Part shown: one piece after another, positions 39,051 through 46,537 of the stretch
How positions within the stretch are numbered: position 1 is the stretch's first letter
How the letters are laid out: each line of letters begins with the position of its first letter
Source of the DNA: Kitasatospora indigofera
Lineage (GTDB): Bacteria; Actinomycetota; Actinomycetes; Streptomycetales; Streptomycetaceae
Direction of reading: 5' to 3'
Assembly: GCF_014655955.1 (NCBI RefSeq)
Contig: NZ_BNBO01000002.1
Coordinates: forward strand, 124,001-188,000
DNA: 64,000 nucleotides
Notes under the pieces: generated by a model
The model's input: the letters and a program-made list of their open reading frames with translations, nothing else
Told to the model about the DNA's origin: nothing
Databases searched by the model: none
Position numbers and translations under genes: made by a program

Positions 39051-40262
39051 TCAGGCGGCCTTGACCAGGGTGGTCCAGCGGATCCGGGTCGCGCACAGGG
39101 AGACCAGACCGGCCGAGACGGCGACGGCCCCCATGCCCCAGACCAGGCTGCTGCCGCCCGCGACGAAGCCGATCAGGGCGGGGCCGGCCAGCAGGCCGAC
39201 CGTCCCCATCGCGGCGACCAGGGAGAGCGCCTCCGGGCCCTGCCGGGCGGCGGCCACGTAGACGCACGGGGTGACGGCCGCGACGCCCAGGCCCACGCAG
39301 GCGAAGCCGATCAGTGCGGGGGCAACGCCGCCGGCCAGCAGTGCGGCGGCCAGTCCGGCCGCGGCCAGGGCGGCGCCGGCGACCACGATCGGGCCGTCGC
39401 CCCAGCGGGCGCGCCAGCCGTCGGCGAAGATCCGGGCGAGCACCATCATCCCGGACACCACGGCGATGCCCAGCGGCGCCACCTCGGGCGCGGCCTCGGC
39501 GACGTCCTTCATGTAGAGGGTGGACCAGTCGTTCATGGCGCCCTCGGTCACGGTGCCGAACACCATCGCGAGGCCCATCCAGAGCACGGCCCGGGACGGC
39601 AGGGTGAGCCGGCGCCCGCCCTTCGCGGGCTGCTCGTCGGACGGCGGGGCCGCGGCCGGCTCCTCGTCCTGCGCGGGTGCCTCCCCGGCCTGCTGGTCCT
39701 GCCGGAGCAGGCCGCCCTGGGTCAGGCCGACCACGAGCACCAGCAGCACGGCGGCCGCCCCGAAGTGCACGGCCAGCGAGGAGCTGAACGCGTTCACGCC
39801 CGAGGCGAGCAGTGCGGCGGTCAGCGAGCCGGCGCTGAAGGTGGCGTGGAACCTGGCCATCACGGTGCGCTCGTACGCGACCTCCAGGGCGGCGCCCTGG
39901 GCGTTCATCGCGACGTTGAGGAAGCCCACCGCCACGCCGTCCAGGCAGATGAGCAGCAGGGTCACGGGGTAGTTCGGGGCCACCGCGAGCAGCAGCAGGA
40001 CCACGACCAGGGCCGCTGCCGAGACCAGCGACAGCAGCCGGGAGCCCAGGCGCTTCATCACGGTCGGCACCAGCGGGAAGGACGCCACCGCGCCCGCGCC
40101 GCCCGCCATCAGCAGCAGGCCGACCTGGGCCTCGTTGAGGTCCAGGTGGGCCTTCAGCGCGGGCAGCCGCGACACCCAGGTGGCGTACTGGAAGCCCAGG
40201 AAGAGGAACAGCGCCGCGATGGCCACCTGGGCTCTGCGGAAGGGAACGTGGATGCTGGACAT
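39051..40262 (-). CDS. MFS transporter closing the decarboxylase/dioxygenase cluster
   Basis: A 403-residue transporter with about twelve helices and an acidic cytoplasmic loop in the middle (about 190-215). It has YATWVSRLPALKAHLDL near the N-terminus and a typical FLNVAMNAQGAALE segment, a form seen in transporters loosely related to sugar/fucose permeases and exporters. It is the last gene of the minus-strand cluster, 81 bases after the acetyltransferase gene, and has no obvious ribosome site. Export of the cluster's product is inferred. Confidence 0.85.
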   Translation of the reverse strand: MSSIHVPFRRAQVAIAALFLFLGFQYATWVSRLPALKAHLDLNEAQVGLLLMAGGAGAVASFPLVPTVMKRLGSRLLSLVSAAALVVVLLLLAVAPNYPVTLLLICLDGVAVGFLNVAMNAQGAALEVAYERTVMARFHATFSAGSLTAALLASGVNAFSSSLAVHFGAAAVLLVLVVGLTQGGLLRQDQQAGEAPAQDEEPAAAPPSDEQPAKGGRRLTLPSRAVLWMGLAMVFGTVTEGAMNDWSTLYMKDVAEAAPEVAPLGIAVVSGMMVLARIFADGWRARWGDGPIVVAGAALAAAGLAAALLAGGVAPALIGFACVGLGVAAVTPCVYVAAARQGPEALSLVAAMGTVGLLAGPALIGFVAGGSSLVWGMGAVAVSAGLVSLCATRIRWTTLVKAA

Positions 40263-40343
40263 GTGTGATTCAGCCCTACTCGGTCTTTCGCTGGTGACCC
40301 GTGCAGCGGATCGCTGGTACTGCGGTGCCCCGTCCGGGGCGGT

Positions 40344-40841
40344 CTACAGGGCTTTGGACATGTAGACCGCGTCCGTGCCGTAGCTCTCGGGGAGGGTGAC
40401 CTCGGCGTGGGTGTCGAACCCGAGCCGGCGCCAGAGGACGTGGCTGCGCTGGACGGCCACCATGGAGATCCGGTCGAACCCCTGGGACCGCGCCTCCTGC
40501 TCGATCTGCCGGACGAAGTGCGGTGACAGCCCGCGCGCCCGCAGCTCCTCGGTGATCACGAAGTCGTGCGCGTGCAGGTTCTCCGACTCGAAGCGGGAGG
40601 CCTCCGTCAGGGTCAACTCCGGGCATTCGCCGCGTGGGTAGGGCAGGGCCAGCAGGTAGCCGCCGAACTCTCCCTCGTGCTCCAGCACGAAGCAGGTGGA
40701 CGGCGAGACGCTGCCCCTGGACCGCAGGACCTCCCGTCCCTCGGAGAGGCCGCTGGCGGCGTAGGCGCGTTCCTCCAGCGCCACCACCGCGTCCCAGTCG
40801 TCCTCCGCCAGCGGGCGCAGGCGGATGCTGTCATCGGCCAT
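40344..40841 (-). CDS. GNAT-family N-acetyltransferase
   Basis: A 165-residue single-domain acyltransferase. The acetyl-CoA site region is LRARGLSPHFVRQIEQEARSQG (about 100-120), and VQRSHVLWRRLGFDTHAEV closes the fold. The start ATG 40841 follows AAGGGG. It is transcribed with the glycosyltransferase-like and dioxygenase genes, so it probably acylates an amine in that pathway or confers self-protection. The acceptor is unknown. Confidence 0.85.
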   Translation of the reverse strand: MADDSIRLRPLAEDDWDAVVALEERAYAASGLSEGREVLRSRGSVSPSTCFVLEHEGEFGGYLLALPYPRGECPELTLTEASRFESENLHAHDFVITEELRARGLSPHFVRQIEQEARSQGFDRISMVAVQRSHVLWRRLGFDTHAEVTLPESYGTDAVYMSKAL

Positions 40842-40928
40842 GGCCGGTACCCCTTCCGTCGATGTGCCGCCGCCGCTCGTGCGGGCGGGCGGACCGGCCG
40901 GCTCCCGGCAGGATCCGCCGGACGGCCC

Positions 40929-42260
40929 CTAGCACGGCTGCTGCGCCAGGCCGACGGCCCGGCTCGCGGCCACCAGCGGCGCCCACGCCTCGATCAGCAG
41001 CGCGAAGGACTCGATGTCCGCCTGCGCCTCGTCCAGCAGCCGCTCCCGCAGTGGCCGCAGGTGGTCGGCGAACTCGGCGTACCTGCCGCCCAGTTGCCGG
41101 TACCGCTGGTCCACGACGTCCAGCCGGCGGACGTTCTCCGCGCGGTCGGCCCCGGCGACCCGCCGGGCGAACCCGGCGATCTCGTCGGCCCGGACGCGGT
41201 GCCGTTCGTCCAGCAGGGCGGGCCCGGCCGCCTCCAGGTCGAAGTAGACGGGGTGGAAGTAGAGCATCGACAGCAGGAACTTCACGAACCGCAGCTGGTA
41301 GGCGATGAATCCGGCGCCGGTCCGCCGCTCCGCGGTGTAGTAGTTGACGATGTGCCGGTTGTGCACGACCGCGGGCAGCGGGGCGTGACGGACCACGTGC
41401 AGCAGGAAGTAGTCGCTGCCGATGGTGTCGGTGGCGGGCGGCAGCGGGACGCGCTCGTACAGTTCGCGGTCGAAGCCGATGTTGCACATGTCCAGCCGCC
41501 AGATGTCGGGGACGTCCAGCACCGAGCGGTCCGTCGTGAACGGCTCGGTGCCGGCCCCCACGAACGATTCCTTGACCAGCTCCCCGATCTCCTCCGCCGA
41601 CCACTCGGGCGGCGCCCACAGGCTGACCACGTCGTGGTAGACGGCGGGGTCCAGCTCCTTGATCTCGCTGACGTCGACCGACAGTTCACCGACGAAGGAG
41701 CCGCCGACCATGGACACCGGCTTGCCGCCGTGCGCCTGGTCCAGCACGTTCTCGGTGACGCCGGCGGCCGCCTCGGCGCCGGTCCGCCCGAGCGAGAGCA
41801 GCTCGTGGTGGACGGGGAAGACCGGTTCGCCGTCCAGCGTCTGGTAGCCGCTGTCGGAGTCCCGGCGGTGGATCGAGTCGCAGCCGAGGGCGGCGGCCAG
41901 CAGGAAGGCCCGGTTGGTGCAGGCGCCGTAGGAGACGGCGTCGGGGAGCATCAGGTCGAGCAGCCGCGCCCGGCCCGGGAGCCCGGCGCGCCCGATCGCC
42001 GCCCGGAGGAACTCGCGCTGCGCGGCCTCGTCCAGGTGGTGCACGGTCACGTCCGGCACGGCGGGCAGTTCGCGGACGGCCTTGGTGTGCTCGGCGAAGC
42101 TCGACGGGTCGGAGGAGTCGAGGATCAGCAGTCTGACCTCGACGCCGAACTCCCGTGCGGCGTAGGCGGCTTCCTCGGCGATGTCGGCGATGGTGGTGGT
42201 GCAGGCCCGGTTGGTGGGCAGGGTCAGGCAGATCCTGCGCGGGGCGTCGTCGCGGCTCAT
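40929..42260 (-). CDS. Glycosyltransferase-like protein (possibly DUF6271)
   Basis: A 443-residue cytoplasmic protein. The N-terminus ICLTLPTNRACTTTI starts a Rossmann-like GT-A fold (LLILDSSDPSSFAEHTK), followed by a DxD-like metal site in RRDSDSGYQ (near 130). The C-terminal third is helical. I believe it belongs to a streptomycete family named DUF6271, but I cannot confirm the number. Its ATG overlaps the stop of the dioxygenase gene by four bases, so the two are coupled. A role in transferring a sugar or similar nucleotide-activated group is inferred from the fold only. Confidence 0.65.
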   Translation of the reverse strand: MSRDDAPRRICLTLPTNRACTTTIADIAEEAAYAAREFGVEVRLLILDSSDPSSFAEHTKAVRELPAVPDVTVHHLDEAAQREFLRAAIGRAGLPGRARLLDLMLPDAVSYGACTNRAFLLAAALGCDSIHRRDSDSGYQTLDGEPVFPVHHELLSLGRTGAEAAAGVTENVLDQAHGGKPVSMVGGSFVGELSVDVSEIKELDPAVYHDVVSLWAPPEWSAEEIGELVKESFVGAGTEPFTTDRSVLDVPDIWRLDMCNIGFDRELYERVPLPPATDTIGSDYFLLHVVRHAPLPAVVHNRHIVNYYTAERRTGAGFIAYQLRFVKFLLSMLYFHPVYFDLEAAGPALLDERHRVRADEIAGFARRVAGADRAENVRRLDVVDQRYRQLGGRYAEFADHLRPLRERLLDEAQADIESFALLIEAWAPLVAASRAVGLAQQPC

Positions 42261-43288
42261 CGGGCGGACTCCGTCCCGTGCCAGGGGGTCAGGCCGAGCA
42301 GCTTCTTGCCGAGGTCGTCGAGTTCGGCGGTGCCGTACCGGAGGGACTCGTGCTTGACGGCGTCGCCGACCAGGGTGCGGTTCCAGTCGGGGGTGCTGAG
42401 GGTGTACCAGGAGTTGATCCGCGAGCGGCGCATCTCCTCGTGCTCCTCCAGCGCGGGCATCATCGAGAGGTACTGGACCGCCCGGACCCCGCCGTCGGAG
42501 ATGTTGCGGGCGACGCCGTGGGCCAGTGCGCCGTTCCAGATCAGCAGGTCACCGGCGGACAACTCCGGCCGCACCACCGGGTATTCGTCCCGGTCGACGG
42601 CGGGGCGGATCGGGTCGCGGTCGGCCGGCTGGCCCAGCTTCCACTCGTCGAAGCGGCGGAACAGCTCGGGGTTGCACTGGAACCCGCCGAGGTCGGGCTC
42701 GGTGTCGTTGAGCGCGATGATGCCCTGCACGCGCTGCGGGACCACGCCGAGGGTGCTGTCGATGTCCCAGTGCAGTTCGATGTCGAACCCGGTGTCGGTG
42801 GGTTCGATCAGGGCGCGGTCGCGGTTCTTGATGTTCGGCGGGTTGAGGTTGAGCCGGTCGAGGGTGACCCAGAGCTCCTCGCTGTCCCAGACGTCGACGA
42901 AGGCGTCGTAGACGCGGCGGGTCTGCCGGCTGTCCCAGAGCAGCTGGTGGTGGTACGCCTCGACGAAGCCGTACACGTGCAGGTGCCGGTCCAGCCCGTC
43001 GCGGTAGGGCCGCTCCTCGTACCAGGTGTCCGGGCGGTCCGGGTCGAGGCCCTGGAAGTCCCAGGTGAAGTCCAGCAGCCGCCGGGCGGCTTCGGCGGGG
43101 ATCGCCTCCTTGACCACGACGTAGCCGTAGGTCTGCCAGAAGGCGAGGTCCTCCTCGGACAGCACCCGCAGCGGCTGGGTCTTGCGGATCTCCCTCAGCG
43201 GGGTCTGCGCCAGGTACGACTCGCCGTCCGCGCTGAAGTACGGGCGGCCGGTCGCGGCGCGGTGCAGATAGGGGTCGGTGGTCGGCAT
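42257..43288 (-). CDS. Phytanoyl-CoA-dioxygenase-like Fe(II)/2-oxoglutarate oxygenase
   Basis: A 343-residue non-haem iron oxygenase. The double-stranded beta-helix carries the facial triad: HWDID (about 173-177, giving His and Asp) and the distal His in NGALAHGVARN (about 253). The 2-oxoglutarate-binding Arg lies in the following strand (VRAVQYLSM). These enzymes hydroxylate unactivated carbons, in natural-product pathways often of amino acids or amines. It lies 328 bases after the decarboxylase gene and overlaps the glycosyltransferase-like gene. The ATG 43288 start has no strong ribosome site. Confidence 0.88.
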   Translation of the reverse strand: MPTTDPYLHRAATGRPYFSADGESYLAQTPLREIRKTQPLRVLSEEDLAFWQTYGYVVVKEAIPAEAARRLLDFTWDFQGLDPDRPDTWYEERPYRDGLDRHLHVYGFVEAYHHQLLWDSRQTRRVYDAFVDVWDSEELWVTLDRLNLNPPNIKNRDRALIEPTDTGFDIELHWDIDSTLGVVPQRVQGIIALNDTEPDLGGFQCNPELFRRFDEWKLGQPADRDPIRPAVDRDEYPVVRPELSAGDLLIWNGALAHGVARNISDGGVRAVQYLSMMPALEEHEEMRRSRINSWYTLSTPDWNRTLVGDAVKHESLRYGTAELDDLGKKLLGLTPWHGTESAR

Positions 43289-43616
43289 GCGGGAACTCCA
43301 GGGACCAGATGGGTGTCGGTGGGTGCGGGCGGCCGGGGTGACTCGTGCGCCCTCGGGACGGCCTTGAATTCCGGCCGGGGAATTGGGCCGCGGGCCCGTG
43401 GCGGCGGGCCGGGAACTCGCGGGAGCGGCCCGGCCGGTCGTCCCGAGAGGGTTCGGCGGGGTTATCCCGTCCGATGTGCCTGTCGTTCTCCGGCGTCGTC
43501 CGGAGTACGTTCGGTGAAAATGTTCCGAGTGAATACGAAAACCCGCGCGCCGGGCGGCCGGCCCGTCCCGGAGGGCGCACTCCCGTGCACGCTGGGTGAC
43601 CGACCGTGCTGTCCGG
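43289..43616. other. Gap between decarboxylase and dioxygenase genes
   Basis: This 328-base stretch has no convincing gene. An AT-richer section (about 43460-43545) may hold a second promoter for the dioxygenase operon, so the cluster may be two transcripts. No clear terminator hairpin was seen. Confidence 0.4.
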
Positions 43617-44819
43617 TCACCGGGCGCCCACCGGCTCGCCGCGGACCGAGCGGTGCGGCAGCGGATCGAAGCCGTTGAAGCCCTGGGTCATGTAACTCCC
43701 GGCGTACGCACCGGCGGAGAGGATCCAGACCGGGTCCCCCGAGGCGACCGTGCTGGGCACCTGGACACGGCTGTGCTCATGGTCGTAGGCGTCGTCGCTG
43801 TCGCAGCTGGGGCCCGCCACCACGGCCGGGACGTACTCCCCGTCCGGGTGCGAGGGGAAGACCAGCCGGTACTGCAACTCGTCCATCTCGTAGAGCCCGT
43901 TGAACTTCCCGCAGCTCAGGTAGAGCCAGTGCCGGCGCTCGCCGTCGAGCTGCTCGCGCGAGGAGAGCCGGGCCACGTGGGCCTTGATGGCGCCCTGGTC
44001 GGCGACCAGGTAGCGGCCCGGTTCCATGACGAGGCCCAGTTCGGACCCGGCCAGGTCGCGCAGCCGCTCCACGCCCTCGCGGATCACGGCGAACATCTTG
44101 TCCAGCGGGGGGTCGAGCGGATTGCCGCGCCGGTCCAGGTAGCCGAGGGCGGGCAGGCCGCCGCCCAGATTGACGTGGTCGAGCAGGATCCCGCCCGCCG
44201 CCAGGGCGACCAGCACCTCGCCGATCCGCTCGAAGGCGTCCTGCCAGGCCTCGGTCGTCATCTGCTGCGAGCCGACGTGCACGGAGAGGCCGGCCGGGGT
44301 CAGCCCGGCCCTGCGGGCCGCCTCCAGGACGAGCAGCGCGTCGGCCCCCGAGCAGCCGAACTTCTGGCTGAGCCCCCAGAGCGCGCCCTCGCCGCTGGTC
44401 GCCAGCCGGCAGAACACCCGGGAGCCGGGAGCGTGGGCCGCGATCGCCTCGACGTCCTCCAGGCTGTCGGTGGCGAAGTCCCGGACGCCGAGCCGGTACG
44501 CCTCGGCGATGCTCCGGTCGGACTTGACCGTGTTGCCGTAGTGGATCCGGCCGGCCGGCACGCCCGTCCGGACGGCCTGCGCGATCTCGTTGGGGCTCGC
44601 CGCGTCGAACCCGGCGCCCTGGGCCGCCAGATGGGCCAGCACCTCGTCCACCGGGCAGGCCTTCATGGCGAACCGCACGGCGACGCCCGGCAGTTCCTCG
44701 ACCAGGGTGGCGTACCGGCCGGCGATCCCGGCCAGGTCGTAGATGATCCCGTCCTCGGACGCGGCGGACAGGGCGGCCCGCAGGCCCCGGCTGATGGTGG
44801 CTCCCCCCTGGTCGTTCAC
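43617..44819 (-). CDS. PLP-dependent decarboxylase, ornithine/diaminopimelate fold
   Basis: A 400-residue fold-type III PLP enzyme. The Schiff-base Lys is in VRFAMKACPVDE (Lys 53). The Gly-rich phosphate loop is LGGGLPALGY, EPGRY is present, and the late catalytic segment reads GPSCDSDDAYD (near 335-342), where ornithine decarboxylases have CDGxD. The C-terminus has AGAYAGSYMTQGFNGF. It should decarboxylate a basic or dibasic amino acid (ornithine, lysine, arginine or diaminopimelate-like) to an amine. The GTG start overlaps the stop of a small upstream frame (GTGA) and lacks a ribosome site, so it may depend on translational coupling. It begins a probable amine-based biosynthetic cluster. 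Confidence 0.88.
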   Translation of the reverse strand: MNDQGGATISRGLRAALSAASEDGIIYDLAGIAGRYATLVEELPGVAVRFAMKACPVDEVLAHLAAQGAGFDAASPNEIAQAVRTGVPAGRIHYGNTVKSDRSIAEAYRLGVRDFATDSLEDVEAIAAHAPGSRVFCRLATSGEGALWGLSQKFGCSGADALLVLEAARRAGLTPAGLSVHVGSQQMTTEAWQDAFERIGEVLVALAAGGILLDHVNLGGGLPALGYLDRRGNPLDPPLDKMFAVIREGVERLRDLAGSELGLVMEPGRYLVADQGAIKAHVARLSSREQLDGERRHWLYLSCGKFNGLYEMDELQYRLVFPSHPDGEYVPAVVAGPSCDSDDAYDHEHSRVQVPSTVASGDPVWILSAGAYAGSYMTQGFNGFDPLPHRSVRGEPVGAR

Positions 44820-45049
44820 CGCCGCACCGGCCCGGGCCGGGGCGCCGGCGCGGCGCGGTGGCGGCCCCGGTGCGGCGCTGCCGTCCGGGGCGGGCGGTCG
44901 CCGGCGGACAACTCCCCTGCGGGGAAGGGCTCGGGGGTCCGCGGTGCGGAATCCTGCGCGGGGCGGTGTGCGGGGCGCTGCTCGGTGCTGGTGCGGGCGG
45001 GCGGCCGGTTCGTGCCGGGCGGACGGTGCCGTCGGTCGGGTCGGGTCAT
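44816..45049 (-). CDS. Small Pro/Arg-rich ORF coupled to the decarboxylase
   Basis: A 77-residue frame starting at ATG 45049 with GGAGTGA seven bases upstream, ending in a GTGA overlap with the decarboxylase start. The product is highly basic and disordered, full of Pro, Arg and Ala, with no known domain. About 90 percent of its third positions are G or C, which fits coding but also fits the region. It may be a leader frame that delivers ribosomes to the decarboxylase, a small accessory protein, or a peptide precursor; the last is speculative. The absence of any ribosome site for the decarboxylase is the main support. Confidence 0.4.
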   Translation of the reverse strand: MTRPDRRHRPPGTNRPPARTSTEQRPAHRPAQDSAPRTPEPFPAGELSAGDRPPRTAAPHRGRHRAAPAPRPGPVRR

Positions 45050-45514
45050 GCGGTCACTCCAGGCTGCTGGATTTCGGTGACAGGGCGTAACAAGAGCTGG
45101 GCGGGGCCGGGTTCGGCCGACGGCGGGCAGCTCACTGCGGACGCGCCGGGAATTCCCGTCGCGGAGCCGGTGGCCGTCGGACGTGACGCGCCTGGATTCC
45201 GCCCCCGGGGAATAGTCGGCGTCACGAGCCCTGACCCTACATTGGACTAGACCAACTTTCGGCGTCAAGCCTTTCGGGTCGGTAACTCGTCTTCTCCGGT
45301 AACAAAAACGTGAATTGACGCTCCGACAGCCATTCGGCTGCGACGGGAAGGCCATTCAAAGCCGGGCTCGCGACGGCCGCGCATTATGTGCAATACGAAA
45401 ACAAAGAACGGCATCGGGCCGAAGGCGGCCCGCTATTGCCCGGCCGTCCGGGCGGCCGGGCACGCCGGAGGGCCCGGGGCCGCGGTCGCGGTGCCCCGGG
45501 CCCTCGCCGGCCGG
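45050..45514. promoter_or_regulatory. Promoter region of the decarboxylase cluster
   Basis: This 465-base gap separates the small ORF from the convincing end of the amyloid-motif effector gene. It becomes AT-richer at about 45225-45415, where the main promoter of the minus-strand cluster is expected. It contains the dre-like site at 45242-45255. No protein gene is supported here. Confidence 0.5.
45242..45255. promoter_or_regulatory. DasR-type (dre-like) operator
   Basis: TTGGACTAGACCAA matches the core of the DasR-responsive element (consensus TGGTCTAGACCA) at all but one position and is palindromic apart from one symmetrical pair. DasR is the GntR-family GlcNAc-responsive regulator of chitin use and antibiotic production in streptomycetes. 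The site lies about 190 bases upstream of the small ORF that begins the decarboxylase cluster. Confidence 0.5.
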
Positions 45515-45892
45515 TCAGTTGAAGTTGTTGGTCTGCTGGATGCCGGGGCCGACCGCCACGCCCTTGGCGTCGCGCAGGTCCACCCGGTACTCGTCGCCGC
45601 CGAGCCGGACCTGGTCCTCCCCGGGCTGCCGGAGCAGGTCCAGCAGCACCCGGGCGGCCCGCAGGAGTTCCTCGTCCTCCAGGGCGCCCGCCGCCGTGAG
45701 CTCCTCCGCGAGGACAGCCCCCCGGGCCTCCGGGTCGGCCTGCTCGACGCGCTCCTCGCGTCCGCCCAGCCGTCGGCGCGCCGCCGTGCGCAGCGCCTCG
45801 TAGGCGTCCCGGACACCACTGTTGGCGGCGTCCGTCAGCCCGGCCGTCGCTCCGGCCGCGATCGCGGCCACCACCAGATCCACACCGGTCAC
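45515..45892 (-). CDS. Bell-like small protein with C-terminal RHIM/BASS-type amyloid motif
   Basis: A 125-residue protein. The N-terminus has a hydrophobic Gly/Ala helix (VDLVVAAIAAGATAGLTDAA) and then helices, resembling the Bell (bacterial HeLo-like) effector domains that are thought to permeabilise membranes. The extreme C-terminus, VDLRDAKGVAVGPGIQQTNNF, has the layout of RHIM-related bacterial amyloid motifs. The core is VAVG in place of VQVG, and a polar Gln/Asn tail follows. GTG 45892 was chosen, after GAGAGG. It is divergent from two genes whose products carry matching motifs, so the three are likely partners. Confidence 0.7.
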   Translation of the reverse strand: MTGVDLVVAAIAAGATAGLTDAANSGVRDAYEALRTAARRRLGGREERVEQADPEARGAVLAEELTAAGALEDEELLRAARVLLDLLRQPGEDQVRLGGDEYRVDLRDAKGVAVGPGIQQTNNFN

Positions 45893-46093
45893 AACAACAC
45901 CTCTCGCCGACGGCCTCGCGCCGGCCCCGGCGGCCTCCGCCCGGACCCGCGCCCTGGACCGACCGGCGACGGCGGGGCGGGCGGGGGCGGGCCGACGGCT
46001 GTCGCCCGGACGGAACCTCCCCCCGGCCGCCGGGCATCGCCGGAGGAGGGAATCAGCTCTCCGGCCTTCCGTCGACACCGATCGGTAGTACGG

Positions 46094-46110
46094 TCTGATG
46101 CTACGTCAGA
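46094..46110. promoter_or_regulatory. Near-palindrome in the divergent promoter of the amyloid-motif module
   Basis: TCTGATGCTACGTCAGA is an inverted repeat with one T/C asymmetry, 16 bases upstream of GTG 46127 and in the 234-base divergent gap to the Bell-like gene. It suits an operator controlling both directions. Confidence 0.4.
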
Positions 46111-46126
46111 ACGTGGGGGTGGCAGG

Positions 46127-46537
46127 GTGACCGAAGAGGAGACCGCGGTCGGGTGGCTGTTCGCCTGGGCGGCGGGCGGTGCGCGTCCGGGCGCCGGGGA
46201 CGGTCCGGGCGCGGCGGTGCGCCGGGTGCACGAGGTGGTGAGCGGCCGGCTGGGGGGCGAGACCGCGTTGCTGCGACTGCGGGAGGAGGCCGCGGCCGGG
46301 CAACCCGCCGCGTCGGAGGGCACCCGCACCTGGCTGGCCCTGGTGCTGCGCGACGCCCTGGCCCGGGACCACGAGTTCGCCGCCGCCCTGCGGGCCGCGC
46401 TGGCGGACGCCCGGGCCGAGTCCCGGCAGGCCCCGCCCGCCGCCTACGAGGCGACCGGGAACGTCGTTCACGGCGACGCCGCGATCCAGGTCGGGCCCCA
46501 CGGGTACCAGGTGAACACCTTCGGACGCCGGAGATGA
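46127..46537 (+). CDS. Helical small protein with C-terminal RHIM-like motif
   Basis: A 136-residue protein. The N-terminal roughly 100 residues are Ala/Arg/Leu-rich helices of unknown fold (VRRVHEVVSGRLGGETALLRL). The C-terminus is GNVVHGDAAIQVGPHGYQVNTF, in which IQVG is an exact RHIM core, followed by a Gln/Asn-containing strand. The motif corresponds position by position to those in the two neighbouring genes. The GTG start has only a weak GGGGGTGGCAG ribosome site. The stop overlaps the next start by four bases (ATGA). It is probably an adaptor or signalling component, inferred from the shared motif. Confidence 0.7.
   Translation: MTEEETAVGWLFAWAAGGARPGAGDGPGAAVRRVHEVVSGRLGGETALLRLREEAAAGQPAASEGTRTWLALVLRDALARDHEFAAALRAALADARAESRQAPPAAYEATGNVVHGDAAIQVGPHGYQVNTFGRRR

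Noticed and set aside
43345..43599. 84-codon plus-strand frame in the decarboxylase-dioxygenase gap
   Set aside because: It has no ribosome site, no recognisable domain, and composition like non-coding sequence; it opposes the operon.
44816..45355. 179-codon version of the small ORF before the decarboxylase
   Set aside because: The N-terminal 102 codons cross the dre-like site and promoter zone and lack a ribosome site; only the 77-codon part from ATG 45049 has one.
45386..46126. In-frame 5' extension of the helical RHIM-motif gene, up to 247 codons upstream
   Set aside because: The upstream residues are Pro/Arg/Gly-rich, antisense to the Bell-like gene, and cross the expected divergent promoter; GTG 46127 is the plausible start.
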